Shown one piece after another: positions 1-6,463 of a stretch of DNA of 7,252 nucleotides. The position numbers were made by a program, and so were the translations under genes. The notes beneath the pieces are model-generated. The model ran no database searches, was not told the origin of the DNA, and saw only the letters and a list, made by a program, of their open reading frames with translations. Source of the DNA: an uncultured Eubacteriales bacterium (GTDB lineage: Bacteria > Bacillota_A > Clostridia > Christensenellales > Aristaeellaceae); the NCBI GenBank assembly GCA_902803675.1, contig CADCQZ010000115.1:1-7252 (forward strand), written 5' to 3'. How positions within the stretch are numbered: position 1 is the first letter of the stretch; every line of letters starts with the position of its first letter.

Positions 1-30
1 AAAAAGATCACCGGTCGCCCCTCCGGTATC
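1..30 (-). terminator. Probable intrinsic terminator of the WG-repeat-like gene, at window edge
   Basis: Read on the minus strand, an ACCGG/CCGGT stem (23-27 with 10-14, 8-base loop) extends through GAT/ATC (6-8 with 28-30, one bulged base at 9) and is followed by a run of five T at 5-1 that may continue past the edge. A second hairpin, CCGCCG/CGGCGG at 37-42 and 47-52 with a 4-base loop, sits directly after the stop codon of the upstream gene but has no T tail. The position 24 bases past the stop codon suits a terminator. The cut at the window edge limits certainty. Confidence 0.55.
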
Positions 31-53
31 CGGGCACCGCCGCAGGCGGCGGA

Positions 54-1391
54 TCAGCGATAGCTGTAGCAGGGACGGAACACCTGCCGCGTACCGCCTG
101 TCGTCACATAGATCAGCCCGCCGGATGAAGACACGTCATCGTACTCAAAGGGCAGCAGCGTTTCGCCGGTAAACAGGTCGACCACACCGAGCTTTTTGGT
201 CCCGGCGGCATACGCCCCCATCAGGCCGATCCCCAGGTCCCTCCCCCGGCCGAAGGGCAGCGTCATCTCCCCGGTGTTCAGGACGAGCGTATGGGCGTCC
301 GTCCCGGACTCCTTGTCGAACACCTGCAGGCTGCCCTGAGGCCGGCAGACATTCGGCACGACCAGCCCGTCGTATCTCACCAGGGAGAAGCTGCCGCCGT
401 CATCCGTGTAATAATAGCCGCCGGCCAGGCACATGATGGGCCTCGGGCTCTCGGAAAGCACCTGCCCGTCGACAGTCAGGAGCACATAGGTGCCGTCCGG
501 CCTCCGGGCGTTAAGGATGCCGTATTTTTCCTCGGTCACGGTCTTGAACCAGTCATCCACGACGGGATCCCCGTTCAGATCCACGACCCGGTATCCCCTG
601 TCAGAGTCATACTGCAGCAGATAGCCGCCGGTGCTCCTGAGCACGGACAATTTAAGATCCGAGGTGAAGCGCAGCGTCAGCGTTTCGTCATATACCTCCG
701 CGGGCACCGTGTTCCGGATCAGGCAGCCGTTCCCCGGGGTGAGCTTTTCCGCCAGGAGCGTACCGGACGCGTCATAGACCTTTTTGTCGATCACCAGAAG
801 GTCCCCGCAGGAGGAATTGGTTTTTCCCCCTTCCAGACCCGGCACGAACCGCCTGAGCTCCAGATCGTAGAAACGGATGAAGCCTTCATACATCACGTCA
901 TTGTCCGCGGGCACGCTCCCGCCGACCCATGACCCATCCGAGAGGTAGAGAAGGGCTTTGGTCCGGTCCGTGGTCTGTTCGGTGGCATAATAGACGGACA
1001 GATACCGGCCGGTATCCTCTCCTGAATGATCGTCCAGCTCCCTGATGACAGCGGCCTCGAAGGGGATCAGGAGCGTTCCCTGCCCGTCGAACAGCCCGGT
1101 GTGATTCACGCCGCTCCCGTCCACGACGTAAAACCCGCGGCGAAGCAGGCGGATGGAGGCGGCGCCGGTATAGATCAGGTCCTTCATCATGCCCTCGGCG
1201 CGTTCGCCAAGGTCCGCTTGAACGCTCCCCGCCTGATCGGGGACCGGATACTCGGCGACCTTCTCCAGTGTCACCCCCACGATGATGCCGTCCTCTTTGG
1301 GGCCGTCGGACGGGGACTGGGCGAGAGCCGTGCCGCAGCACAGGAAAAGCAGCGCCAGAAATACGGACAGGATCCTGATGGTCATTTTCAT
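54..1391 (-). CDS. Secreted protein with WG-repeat-like (beta-propeller-type) segments
   Basis: This 445-residue protein begins with a Sec signal peptide: a Lys/Arg N-region, a hydrophobic core at about residues 7-20, and an A-L-A site predicting cleavage after residue 24. Cys18 and Cys19 do not form a proper lipobox, so it is probably released rather than a lipoprotein. The mature part holds degenerate repeats of the type G-[VL]-[VF]-D-x-x-G-x-x-L-[LI]-P-F-E. They are clearest at about 98-115 and 400-420, with weaker copies around 265-280, 288-312 and 335-345. These resemble WG/KWG repeats of secreted Clostridia proteins, whose function is generally unknown; binding or surface display is a guess. 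The ATG at 1391 is preceded by GAGGGGG (1404-1398) at a 6-base gap; an in-frame ATG two codons later is less well spaced. The gene is divergent from the LOG/GH43 genes and has its own promoter. No catalytic motif is visible. Confidence 0.8.
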   Translation of the reverse strand: MKMTIRILSVFLALLFLCCGTALAQSPSDGPKEDGIIVGVTLEKVAEYPVPDQAGSVQADLGERAEGMMKDLIYTGAASIRLLRRGFYVVDGSGVNHTGLFDGQGTLLIPFEAAVIRELDDHSGEDTGRYLSVYYATEQTTDRTKALLYLSDGSWVGGSVPADNDVMYEGFIRFYDLELRRFVPGLEGGKTNSSCGDLLVIDKKVYDASGTLLAEKLTPGNGCLIRNTVPAEVYDETLTLRFTSDLKLSVLRSTGGYLLQYDSDRGYRVVDLNGDPVVDDWFKTVTEEKYGILNARRPDGTYVLLTVDGQVLSESPRPIMCLAGGYYYTDDGGSFSLVRYDGLVVPNVCRPQGSLQVFDKESGTDAHTLVLNTGEMTLPFGRGRDLGIGLMGAYAAGTKKLGVVDLFTGETLLPFEYDDVSSSGGLIYVTTGGTRQVFRPCYSYR

Positions 1392-1482
1392 TCCGAACCC
1401 CCTCTTTCCCGATGCCGGATCCGGGCAGACCGCTTTTCACGGAAGCGCCGGCCGGATGTTCGGCCAAGGATCATTTTTCACC

Positions 1483-1511
1483 ATCTTAGCAAATATCGGG
1501 GCATCTGTAAA
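1483..1511 (-). promoter_or_regulatory. Sigma-70/SigA-type promoter of the WG-repeat-like gene
   Basis: On the minus strand, TTTACA (1511-1506) and TAAGAT (1488-1483) are separated by exactly 17 bases, each one mismatch from consensus. The predicted start near 1476 gives a leader of about 85 bases that contains a small GGCCG/CGGCC hairpin (1450-1454 with 1461-1465). This is a sequence call without experimental support. Confidence 0.6.
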
Positions 1512-1579
1512 GCGCTCCAAAGGCTGATGGGCCGATGCCGTTCTTTCATTTCACGGTAGCGCATCCGGCCCGATCGCGG

Positions 1580-1585
1580 TATAAT
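1580..1585 (+). promoter_or_regulatory. Candidate -10 box for the LOG-GH43 transcript
   Basis: A perfect TATAAT lies about 97 bases ahead of the LOG start codon. The hexamer 17 bases upstream (1557-1562, TAGCGC) is a poor -35 and there is no extended -10 TG, so the promoter may be weak or activator-dependent. Transcription would start near 1592, just before the hairpin at 1597. The stretch between this box and the opposing promoter (1512-1579) shows nothing else I can name. Confidence 0.5.
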
Positions 1586-1596
1586 GATAAAAGTTC

Positions 1597-1627
1597 CGGA
1601 AAACGCGGGCCCCGTGTTTCCGTTTTT
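1597..1627 (+). terminator. Terminator-shaped hairpin in the leader of the LOG-GH43 genes (candidate attenuator)
   Basis: The lower stem CGGAAA (1597-1602) pairs fully with TTTCCG (1617-1622). After a single bulged A, the upper stem CGCGG (1604-1608) pairs with CCGTG (1612-1616) with one G-U, closing on a 3-base loop. Five T follow at 1623-1627. This is the form of an intrinsic terminator on the plus strand. No plus-strand gene ends upstream within the window, because the neighbour on that side is divergent. It lies between the only good -10 box and the LOG start codon, so it would act on that leader. GTTCC at 1593-1597 can alternatively pair with GGAAC at 1649-1653, a possible but weak competing fold. 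The fold is seen in the sequence; the regulatory role is inferred. Confidence 0.5.
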
Positions 1628-1681
1628 CATCGATCCCATCGGCAGTTTGGAACGACCTATGAGTTTATCGGGGAGAAGCAT

Positions 1682-2212
1682 ATGAACATCACCGTTTATC
1701 TCGGCGCGAATGAGGGGAATGATCCGTCGCTGAAAGAGGCCGCCAGGGCGCTGGGCACCTGGATCGGGCACGCGGGCCACGCGCTCGTCTACGGCGGGTC
1801 GAAGTGCGGCCTGATGGGTGTGCTGGCCCAAAGCGTGCTGAAAGCCGGCGGCAAAGTCACGGGCGTGGAGCCTCAGTTCTTTATCGACGCCGGGTTTGAG
1901 TACGACGATATCACGGAGCTGATCGTCACCAAAGACATGACGGAGCGCAAGACGAAGATGATCGAGCTGGGCGGCGCCTTCATCGCTTTTCCCGGCGGGA
2001 CGGGCACACTGGAGGAGATCGCCGAGGTGATGTCCAAAGTCTCCCTGGGACATCTTGACAAGCCCTGTATCCTGTATGACCTCAACGGCTACTATGACGG
2101 GTTGAAGACACAGCTCAGGCATATGATCGAGCTGGGCCTTTCATCTCAGGACCGGCTGCGCGGCATTTACTTCGCGGAAAGCCTGGAAGATATCAGGAGG
2201 ATCATCCCATGA
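1682..2212 (+). CDS. LOG/TIGR00730-family nucleoside 5'-monophosphate phosphoribohydrolase
   Basis: This 176-residue Rossmann-fold protein belongs to the LOG ('lysine decarboxylase-like') family. Characterised members hydrolyse the N-glycosidic bond of cytokinin riboside monophosphates or AMP, releasing base and ribose 5-phosphate; the substrate here is unknown. The signature elements are present: Y-G-G-S-x-x-G-L-M-G at 37-46, M-T-E-R-K at 86-90 (Arg89 likely catalytic), and P-G-G-T-G-T-L-E-E at 104-112 (Glu112 likely catalytic), with the usual G-Y-Y near 136-138. Length is typical of the family and there is no signal peptide, so it is cytoplasmic. The start at 1682 is chosen for GGGGAG at 1670-1675 with a 6-base gap and because family homology begins with M-N-I-T-V-Y; the open frame continues upstream to 1535 but that part is leader. 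Its stop overlaps the GH43 start (ATGA). Older annotations of this family as lysine decarboxylase are wrong. Confidence 0.92.
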   Translation: MNITVYLGANEGNDPSLKEAARALGTWIGHAGHALVYGGSKCGLMGVLAQSVLKAGGKVTGVEPQFFIDAGFEYDDITELIVTKDMTERKTKMIELGGAFIAFPGGTGTLEEIAEVMSKVSLGHLDKPCILYDLNGYYDGLKTQLRHMIELGLSSQDRLRGIYFAESLEDIRRIIP

Positions 2213-3642
2213 GACCGTTCATCAAGGGCGCCAATCCCTATATGCCCCTGTGGGAACATGTGCCGGACGGCGAGCCCCGCGTTTTCGAGCACAACGGTGA
2301 AAAGCGCGTGTATGTCTACGGATCCCATGACACGCTGCGGCGGGAATACTGCGGGCGGGACTATGTGGTATGGTCCGCTCCCGTGAATGATCTGACGGAC
2401 TGGACCTGTCACGGCGTATCCTATGAGACCCATTACGGGTCCGTCCTCTACGCGCCGGACGTGGTCAAAAAAGGGGACACCTATTATCTCTACGCCGCCG
2501 AGAAACGCGGCAGCCTGATCGTGGTCGCCTCCTCCAAAACGCCCTGGGGGCCTTTTTCGGATCCGGTCGAGACCAAACTCGGCTTCGATCCCGGGATCCT
2601 CGTGGATGACGACGGGCGGGTCTATGCCTACTGGGGCGGCTGCGCCGCGCCCTGCTATATCGCGGAGCTGGAAGAAGACATGGCCACCATCAAAACACAG
2701 ACCCTGGTGGCCAACCCTCTGGGGCATTCAACCTGCCCCTGGGATCCGGTGGACGACGGGCACATCTCGCTGATCGACGGTTTCTTTGAGGCGTCCAGCC
2801 CGCGCAAGGTGCTGGGGAAATATGTGTATATCTTCTCCCGGCGCTATGAAAAGCCGGTGCCGGAAATGGGCGTGTTCGAGCCGAACAACGGGTTTTTGTC
2901 CTACCGCTTCAGCGACTCGCCCTTCGGCCCCTTCATCGGCGGCGGGGACATCAGCTTCAACGGCGGCGAGATCCTGCGCGACTCGGAAGGCGTGGGCACG
3001 ATGACCTACCAGTGGGGCAACAACCACGGGTCCATCGCTCAGATCAACGGCAAGTGGTATGTGTTCTATCACCGGCAGACGGGGGTCAACGAGTTCTCCC
3101 GCCAGGCCATGATCGAGCCCATCGACGCGGCGCTGGGCAGGGACGGATCGCTGTATATCGGGGATATCCGGTATCTGAACGGCGAGCCGGTCTCCTCCCG
3201 CCCCGTGGAAATGACTTCCCAGGGCGCGCACATCAACGGGCTGGACGCGCGCGCGTGGATCTCTGCCGGATACGCGTGCCATATCCATGGGAGCGGGCTG
3301 CGGGCCCATATCGAGCCCCGCTATGAGCGGCGGGAGGATATCTCCACGCCCGTGGTCGACATCACGTCGGGGACCACCGTGGGATTCCGCTATCTCCAGT
3401 TCGGCTGTGTGCCCCCCAAAAGCGTTACGGCGGTGATGGAACGCTGCCGGCCGATGAGCGTGCTCGTCCGGCTCGATTCATACCGGGGCCGCGTGATCGC
3501 CCGCCTGGGATTTGACGGGACGGAGAATGAGATGACCGCCGATCTGACCTGCGGCGTGATCGGGAAACACGCGGTGTACTTTGAGTTCCTGTCGGAGGAA
3601 AGCGGCGAGATCGCTTCCTTCGACCGCTTCACGTTCTCGTGA
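2209..3642 (+). CDS. Glycoside hydrolase family 43 with C-terminal CBM6-like domain
   Basis: This 477-residue protein starts with N-P-Y-M-P-L-W-E and P-D-G-E-P, typical of a Bacillota GH43 subgroup of the five-bladed propeller arabinofuranosidase/xylosidase family. The expected acidic residues can be placed: Asp20 as general base, Asp127 (in F-D-P-G-I-L, before D-D-D-G-R-V-Y) as pKa modulator, and Glu194 (in G-F-F-E-A-S) as general acid. Y-A-P-D at 81-84 is another conserved element. The catalytic part runs to about residue 325. Residues 340-477 resemble a CBM6-like beta-sandwich, with V-G-F-R-Y-L-Q-F-G, an L-D-S-Y-R-G strand pair and A-V-Y-F-E-F near the end. No signal peptide is present, implying action on imported arabino- or xylo-oligosaccharides. 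AGGAGG at 2195-2200 lies inside the LOG gene, 8 bases before the ATG, which overlaps the LOG stop. Family assignment is firm; substrate is not. Confidence 0.9.
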   Translation: MRPFIKGANPYMPLWEHVPDGEPRVFEHNGEKRVYVYGSHDTLRREYCGRDYVVWSAPVNDLTDWTCHGVSYETHYGSVLYAPDVVKKGDTYYLYAAEKRGSLIVVASSKTPWGPFSDPVETKLGFDPGILVDDDGRVYAYWGGCAAPCYIAELEEDMATIKTQTLVANPLGHSTCPWDPVDDGHISLIDGFFEASSPRKVLGKYVYIFSRRYEKPVPEMGVFEPNNGFLSYRFSDSPFGPFIGGGDISFNGGEILRDSEGVGTMTYQWGNNHGSIAQINGKWYVFYHRQTGVNEFSRQAMIEPIDAALGRDGSLYIGDIRYLNGEPVSSRPVEMTSQGAHINGLDARAWISAGYACHIHGSGLRAHIEPRYERREDISTPVVDITSGTTVGFRYLQFGCVPPKSVTAVMERCRPMSVLVRLDSYRGRVIARLGFDGTENEMTADLTCGVIGKHAVYFEFLSEESGEIASFDRFTFS

Positions 3643-3714
3643 GCTTTGAGCGGCGCGGTCTTACGCCTGCCGACGTGAAGGATATGACGCGCCCGTTTTC
3701 AGTCATCAAAGCAG

Positions 3715-3759
3715 CCCGGTCCGTGACCCGGGCGGGACAAAAGCCGTGGACCCCACGGC
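3715..3759 (+). other. Two adjacent stem-loops upstream of the small membrane protein gene
   Basis: The 143-base gap after the GH43 gene holds CCCGG/CCGGG (3715-3719 with 3728-3732, 8-base loop) and a perfect 7-bp hairpin GCCGTGG/CCACGGC (3743-3749 with 3753-3759, 3-base loop). On the plus strand the second is followed by GAAAAG, so it is not a canonical terminator in that direction. On the minus strand it is followed by TTTTG, but no minus-strand gene is present here. It could stabilise or process the mRNA between GH43 and the downstream pair. I found no convincing promoter in this gap. Confidence 0.35.
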
Positions 3760-3785
3760 GAAAAGAGCAAAGGAGATGGACCGCG

Positions 3786-3971
3786 ATGGATAAAAAAGGT
3801 TTGAACACAGCACTGAACATTGCCGGCATCGTGCTGGGCACGGCCGGACTGGTCTTTATCCTGCTTTCCATTCTCACAGACAAAGACACCCTGAAATGGG
3901 GCCTGATGTGCGTGGCGCTCGGAAGCATCCTCGGCATCATCCGGATGCGCCGGAACAAACCGCGGCGGTAA
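3786..3971 (+). CDS. Small two-helix membrane protein, unknown function
   Basis: The 61-residue product has a short Lys-containing N-terminus, a first hydrophobic helix at about residues 9-30, a short polar turn (T-D-K-D-T), a second helix at about 37-52, and a strongly basic tail (R-M-R-R-N-K-P-R-R). By the positive-inside rule both ends should face the cytoplasm. The ATG at 3786 is chosen because AGGAG (3771-3775) lies 10 bases upstream and the hydrophobic protein begins there; the same frame is open back to 3639, but that extension is Arg-rich and has no membrane or domain character. The gene is 23 bases ahead of the metalloprotease gene, so the two are probably co-translated from one transcript. 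I do not recognise a family; such mini-proteins are common in Clostridia. Confidence 0.7.
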   Translation: MDKKGLNTALNIAGIVLGTAGLVFILLSILTDKDTLKWGLMCVALGSILGIIRMRRNKPRR

Positions 3972-3994
3972 ACCGGATCAGGAGGGACTCGCAA

Positions 3995-4969
3995 ATGAAA
4001 AAGATCACGGCGCTGATGTTGATCCTGTCCTTGATGACTGCCCTGAGTGCCGCCGGCGCACGCGCTGATGAAGGGCCCGGCCGATACAGCATCGAGGAAA
4101 ACACTTTTGAGAACAAAGCAGCTTACCCGTATATCGTCCGTACGGCTTCCGCAGTCTGGCTCCTGGCCCAGGATGATATCGATCTGATGGGAGAAGAGGC
4201 CTTTTTCGGGGGCCTATGGGAGATCCTGCGGTATCAGGACGCGGATTTTGCCGACGCGAGAGCCGCGCTTGCCGGAGCCATATGGGAAGAGACCGCTCCC
4301 GTTGAGATCCGGACGGATTTCTGCGGGAAAGCCGGGATCGCCGAAACGGAGATCATCGGGGCCTACTACAATCCCCGAAGCAACTTCATAAAGGTTTTCC
4401 GCGGCTGGGAAACGGCAAAAGCCGCGCTGCTGCATGAATATATCCATTATCTGACGATCCACTGCACAGATACCCCTGTCGCTCACGGCCTGTTCGCGGA
4501 GGGGATCGCGGAATACATCAACGCGATCGTATGCAAAAACCGTATGCGGCGCGATTTCAGCAGAAACCTGACCGGGGAGGAAAAAGACTTTTTCAAAACC
4601 CGCGGCGCGTGGGATATGGAAGAGGACTGCCTGGATCTCAGGCTGTATGAACTGGGTGTGGCCCAGGCTTACGCGCAGGGGACCGCGCTGGGAGCGGAAT
4701 ATCTGTCAACGATCGACGAGCCGACAGTCAGAACGCCTCAGATCCAGCAAAACCCGACAGCGGAGAACATCTCCCATGAGGAAGCCGCCTGTATCCTGGC
4801 TTATCTTGTGGAGACCCGCTCGAGAGAAACAGTGCTCTCCCATCTGGACCTGGATCCCGCGGTTATGGAGCAGGTCTTCGGGGAAGGGTTTGAGGACATT
4901 TACAGGCACTGGAAGGAGTGGAATTCAAAACACTTCGATGAGTCGGGAGCGATCCTGCGCGACCAATGA
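3995..4969 (+). CDS. Secreted zinc metalloprotease-like protein (HExxH, peptidase-MA-like gluzincin)
   Basis: The 324-residue protein has a clear Sec signal peptide (M-K-K, hydrophobic core 4-17, cleavage likely after A-R-A at residue 24). The zinc motif H-E-Y-I-H is at 147-151, followed by F-A-E-G-I-A-E-Y at 167-174. Glu169, 17 residues beyond the second His, fits a gluzincin third ligand, with His147, His151 and Glu148 as the other ligands and catalytic acid. The preceding G-A-Y-Y-N-P-R-S-N-F-I-K-V-F strand matches the edge strand seen before HExxH in this clan. The C-terminal half (about 190-310) is helical and Glu-rich, without a recognised domain. AGGAGG at 3980-3985 is 9 bases before the ATG; the frame is open upstream to 3896 but that part overlaps the membrane protein gene. 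Peptidase activity is inferred from motif; the substrate is unknown. A terminator follows 10 bases after the stop. Confidence 0.8.
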   Translation: MKKITALMLILSLMTALSAAGARADEGPGRYSIEENTFENKAAYPYIVRTASAVWLLAQDDIDLMGEEAFFGGLWEILRYQDADFADARAALAGAIWEETAPVEIRTDFCGKAGIAETEIIGAYYNPRSNFIKVFRGWETAKAALLHEYIHYLTIHCTDTPVAHGLFAEGIAEYINAIVCKNRMRRDFSRNLTGEEKDFFKTRGAWDMEEDCLDLRLYELGVAQAYAQGTALGAEYLSTIDEPTVRTPQIQQNPTAENISHEEAACILAYLVETRSRETVLSHLDLDPAVMEQVFGEGFEDIYRHWKEWNSKHFDESGAILRDQ

Positions 4970-4978
4970 TTATCGAAA

Positions 4979-5015
4979 GAAGCCTGCAGCCATCCGGCCG
5001 CAGGCTTCCCCTTTT
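4979..5015 (+). terminator. Intrinsic terminator of the plus-strand gene run
   Basis: A perfect 9-bp stem, GAAGCCTGC (4979-4987) with GCAGGCTTC (5000-5008), encloses a 12-base loop that can form a further GCC/GGC pairing. It is followed by CCC and TTTT (5012-5015). It starts 10 bases after the protease stop. In the opposite direction the tail is TTTCGATAAT, so it may also partly stop transcription from the convergent hydrolase gene, which ends at 5082. The 66 bases between show no better hairpin. Confidence 0.8.
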
Positions 5016-5081
5016 CATAAACTTCTGTTCAGCTTAACGATATGTGAGACCCCGCCCCGCTCCATAAGAGCTTCATGGGCG

Positions 5082-6410
5082 TTACTGAGCGGTGTGATGC
5101 TCCAGCATCAGGCCCACCGTGGTATTGCTCTTGTCAAAGCCCGGCCACACAGTGTTGTCATCGGCGGGCGTACCGTCGCTGTTGTAGGTATACACGCACT
5201 TGCGGCCCAGTTCTTCCTTCACGGTCAGGTAATCGATCTTATCCGTCTCGCCCTTCAGGTTGGCGTCGAAGAAGGCGGTGAGGAAGTGGAAGTTGATGCC
5301 GTTCACATGCCACTGATTCCATACCCAGTCATCCCAGCGGCGGGCACCGTCGGCAAAAGAGTACTTCTGAGCGGCCAGCGGGGACGGATTGGGGGCCACT
5401 TTGTGATGCATCAGATCATATGTGAGGAAATACGCGTCGGAATTGACCGCGGTCTCCCACATGGTGTGCACGGGGCCGAAGGGCACGGTGGTGTCCTCAT
5501 TGCCCTGGAGCCAGAAGGTGGGGACGCTGATATTGGCGAGGCTCTCCGGATCGAACATGGCCGCCCCGTAAGGCGCGAAGAGCGCGGCGGCCTTGATCCG
5601 CTTGTCACCCTCATAACCCTCTTCCTCGGTGATCAGGTCCTTATACGCCGCGAAGCGCTCGATCATCGCATCGCTCATTTTGATGCCCAGGGTGCGCAGC
5701 AGGCCGAAGCCGCCGAAGCTGTAACCGATCATGCCCACCTTTTCCGTATCCAGCAGGCCCGCCAGGAAGCCCTCGGCGTTCAGTTCCTCCAGAGCGGTGA
5801 CCATATAGCGCTGGTCCTGAGTGCGGTTGATGATGGCGCTCATCAAAGAGATGGAGGGGTCAAAATCCGTATAGGTATTGTCCGTATGCGCGATGGAGAA
5901 AACGATGTAACCCTTGGTGGAAAGATTCTCGCCCAGATTGCTCAAAAGGTAACGGCTGCCGGGATAACCGTGGCTGATGATCAGCACGGGATAGGGGCCG
6001 TCCGCGGTATAGGGCTCGGCGTCCCGCATGGCGCGGCCGATGAAATCGAAGGGCTCAAGGAACTCCGCGTCCACCTCGCCGATATAGTCGGTATACACGG
6101 ACGCCTGCTTCACACCTTCCGCGGCGACCGCGGGATACCACACCTCCACCGTCAGCGGGCGGTCATACAGGGGACGTGGGTCATCGTCCGTAATGGCCTT
6201 GAGGTCGACCACGTCCTTGTGTACGATCTCGATGGTGCGGACACCGATGGCATAGTCCCCGCGGGGCGCCAGAGCCGGGCTGCCGGCCACGGCGTCACCG
6301 ATCACGCTGCCCTTGGGCATGTCCTCCTCATATACCAGCTGGTCCGCGTGCGCCAAACCCATAGCGAAAAGCATCAGCATCGAGATCAACAGTGCCAGGA
6401 TCCTTTTCAT
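5082..6410 (-). CDS. Secreted alpha/beta hydrolase (PAF-acetylhydrolase / dienelactone-hydrolase-like)
   Basis: This 442-residue protein carries a Sec signal peptide (M-K-R, core 4-18, cleavage likely after A-H-A at 22). A lead-in region, G-D-Y-A-I-G-V-R-T (51-59) and R-P-L-T-V-E-V-W-Y-P-A (84-94), is characteristic of PAF-acetylhydrolase-like esterases. The fold core follows: I-I-S-H-G-Y-P-G-S (144-152) with the oxyanion H-G, nucleophile Ser231 in G-Y-S-F-G-G, and Asp306 in W-L-Q-G-N-E-D-T-T-V-P as the probable acid. His335 or His336 is the probable base. The tail from about 350 to 442 contains a Trp-rich stretch (W359 to W367) and is longer than a minimal hydrolase. An ester or lactone substrate is inferred; none can be named. 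The ATG at 6410 has AAAGGAG 7 bases upstream. The gene has its own promoter and lies downstream of a TetR gene on the same strand. Confidence 0.87.
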   Translation of the reverse strand: MKRILALLISMLMLFAMGLAHADQLVYEEDMPKGSVIGDAVAGSPALAPRGDYAIGVRTIEIVHKDVVDLKAITDDDPRPLYDRPLTVEVWYPAVAAEGVKQASVYTDYIGEVDAEFLEPFDFIGRAMRDAEPYTADGPYPVLIISHGYPGSRYLLSNLGENLSTKGYIVFSIAHTDNTYTDFDPSISLMSAIINRTQDQRYMVTALEELNAEGFLAGLLDTEKVGMIGYSFGGFGLLRTLGIKMSDAMIERFAAYKDLITEEEGYEGDKRIKAAALFAPYGAAMFDPESLANISVPTFWLQGNEDTTVPFGPVHTMWETAVNSDAYFLTYDLMHHKVAPNPSPLAAQKYSFADGARRWDDWVWNQWHVNGINFHFLTAFFDANLKGETDKIDYLTVKEELGRKCVYTYNSDGTPADDNTVWPGFDKSNTTVGLMLEHHTAQ

Positions 6411-6463
6411 AGCGATTCTCCTTTCCGCAGTCCCGCGATATGCAAATGTATGAAGACGGTATC

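Noticed and set aside
898..1559. Frames on both strands (898-1467 minus, 1026-1559 plus) overlapping the WG-repeat-like gene
   Set aside because: Arg/Gly/Pro-rich composition and overlap with a gene that has signal peptide, ribosome site and promoter mark them as shadows.
1478..2122. A 214-codon minus-strand frame opposite the LOG gene
   Set aside because: It is antisense to a clearly conserved gene, has no recognisable family or start signal, and crosses the divergent promoter region.
2728..3309. A 193-codon minus-strand frame inside the GH43 gene, and a similar one at 2167-2727
   Set aside because: Both are antisense shadows of the GH43 gene with biased His/Pro/Ala composition and no supporting signals.
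3639..3785. N-terminal extension of the small membrane protein, with a start overlapping the GH43 stop
   Set aside because: The added 49 residues are Arg/Pro-rich without homology-like character, contain the stem-loop region, and lack a ribosome site; the ATG at 3786 has a good one.
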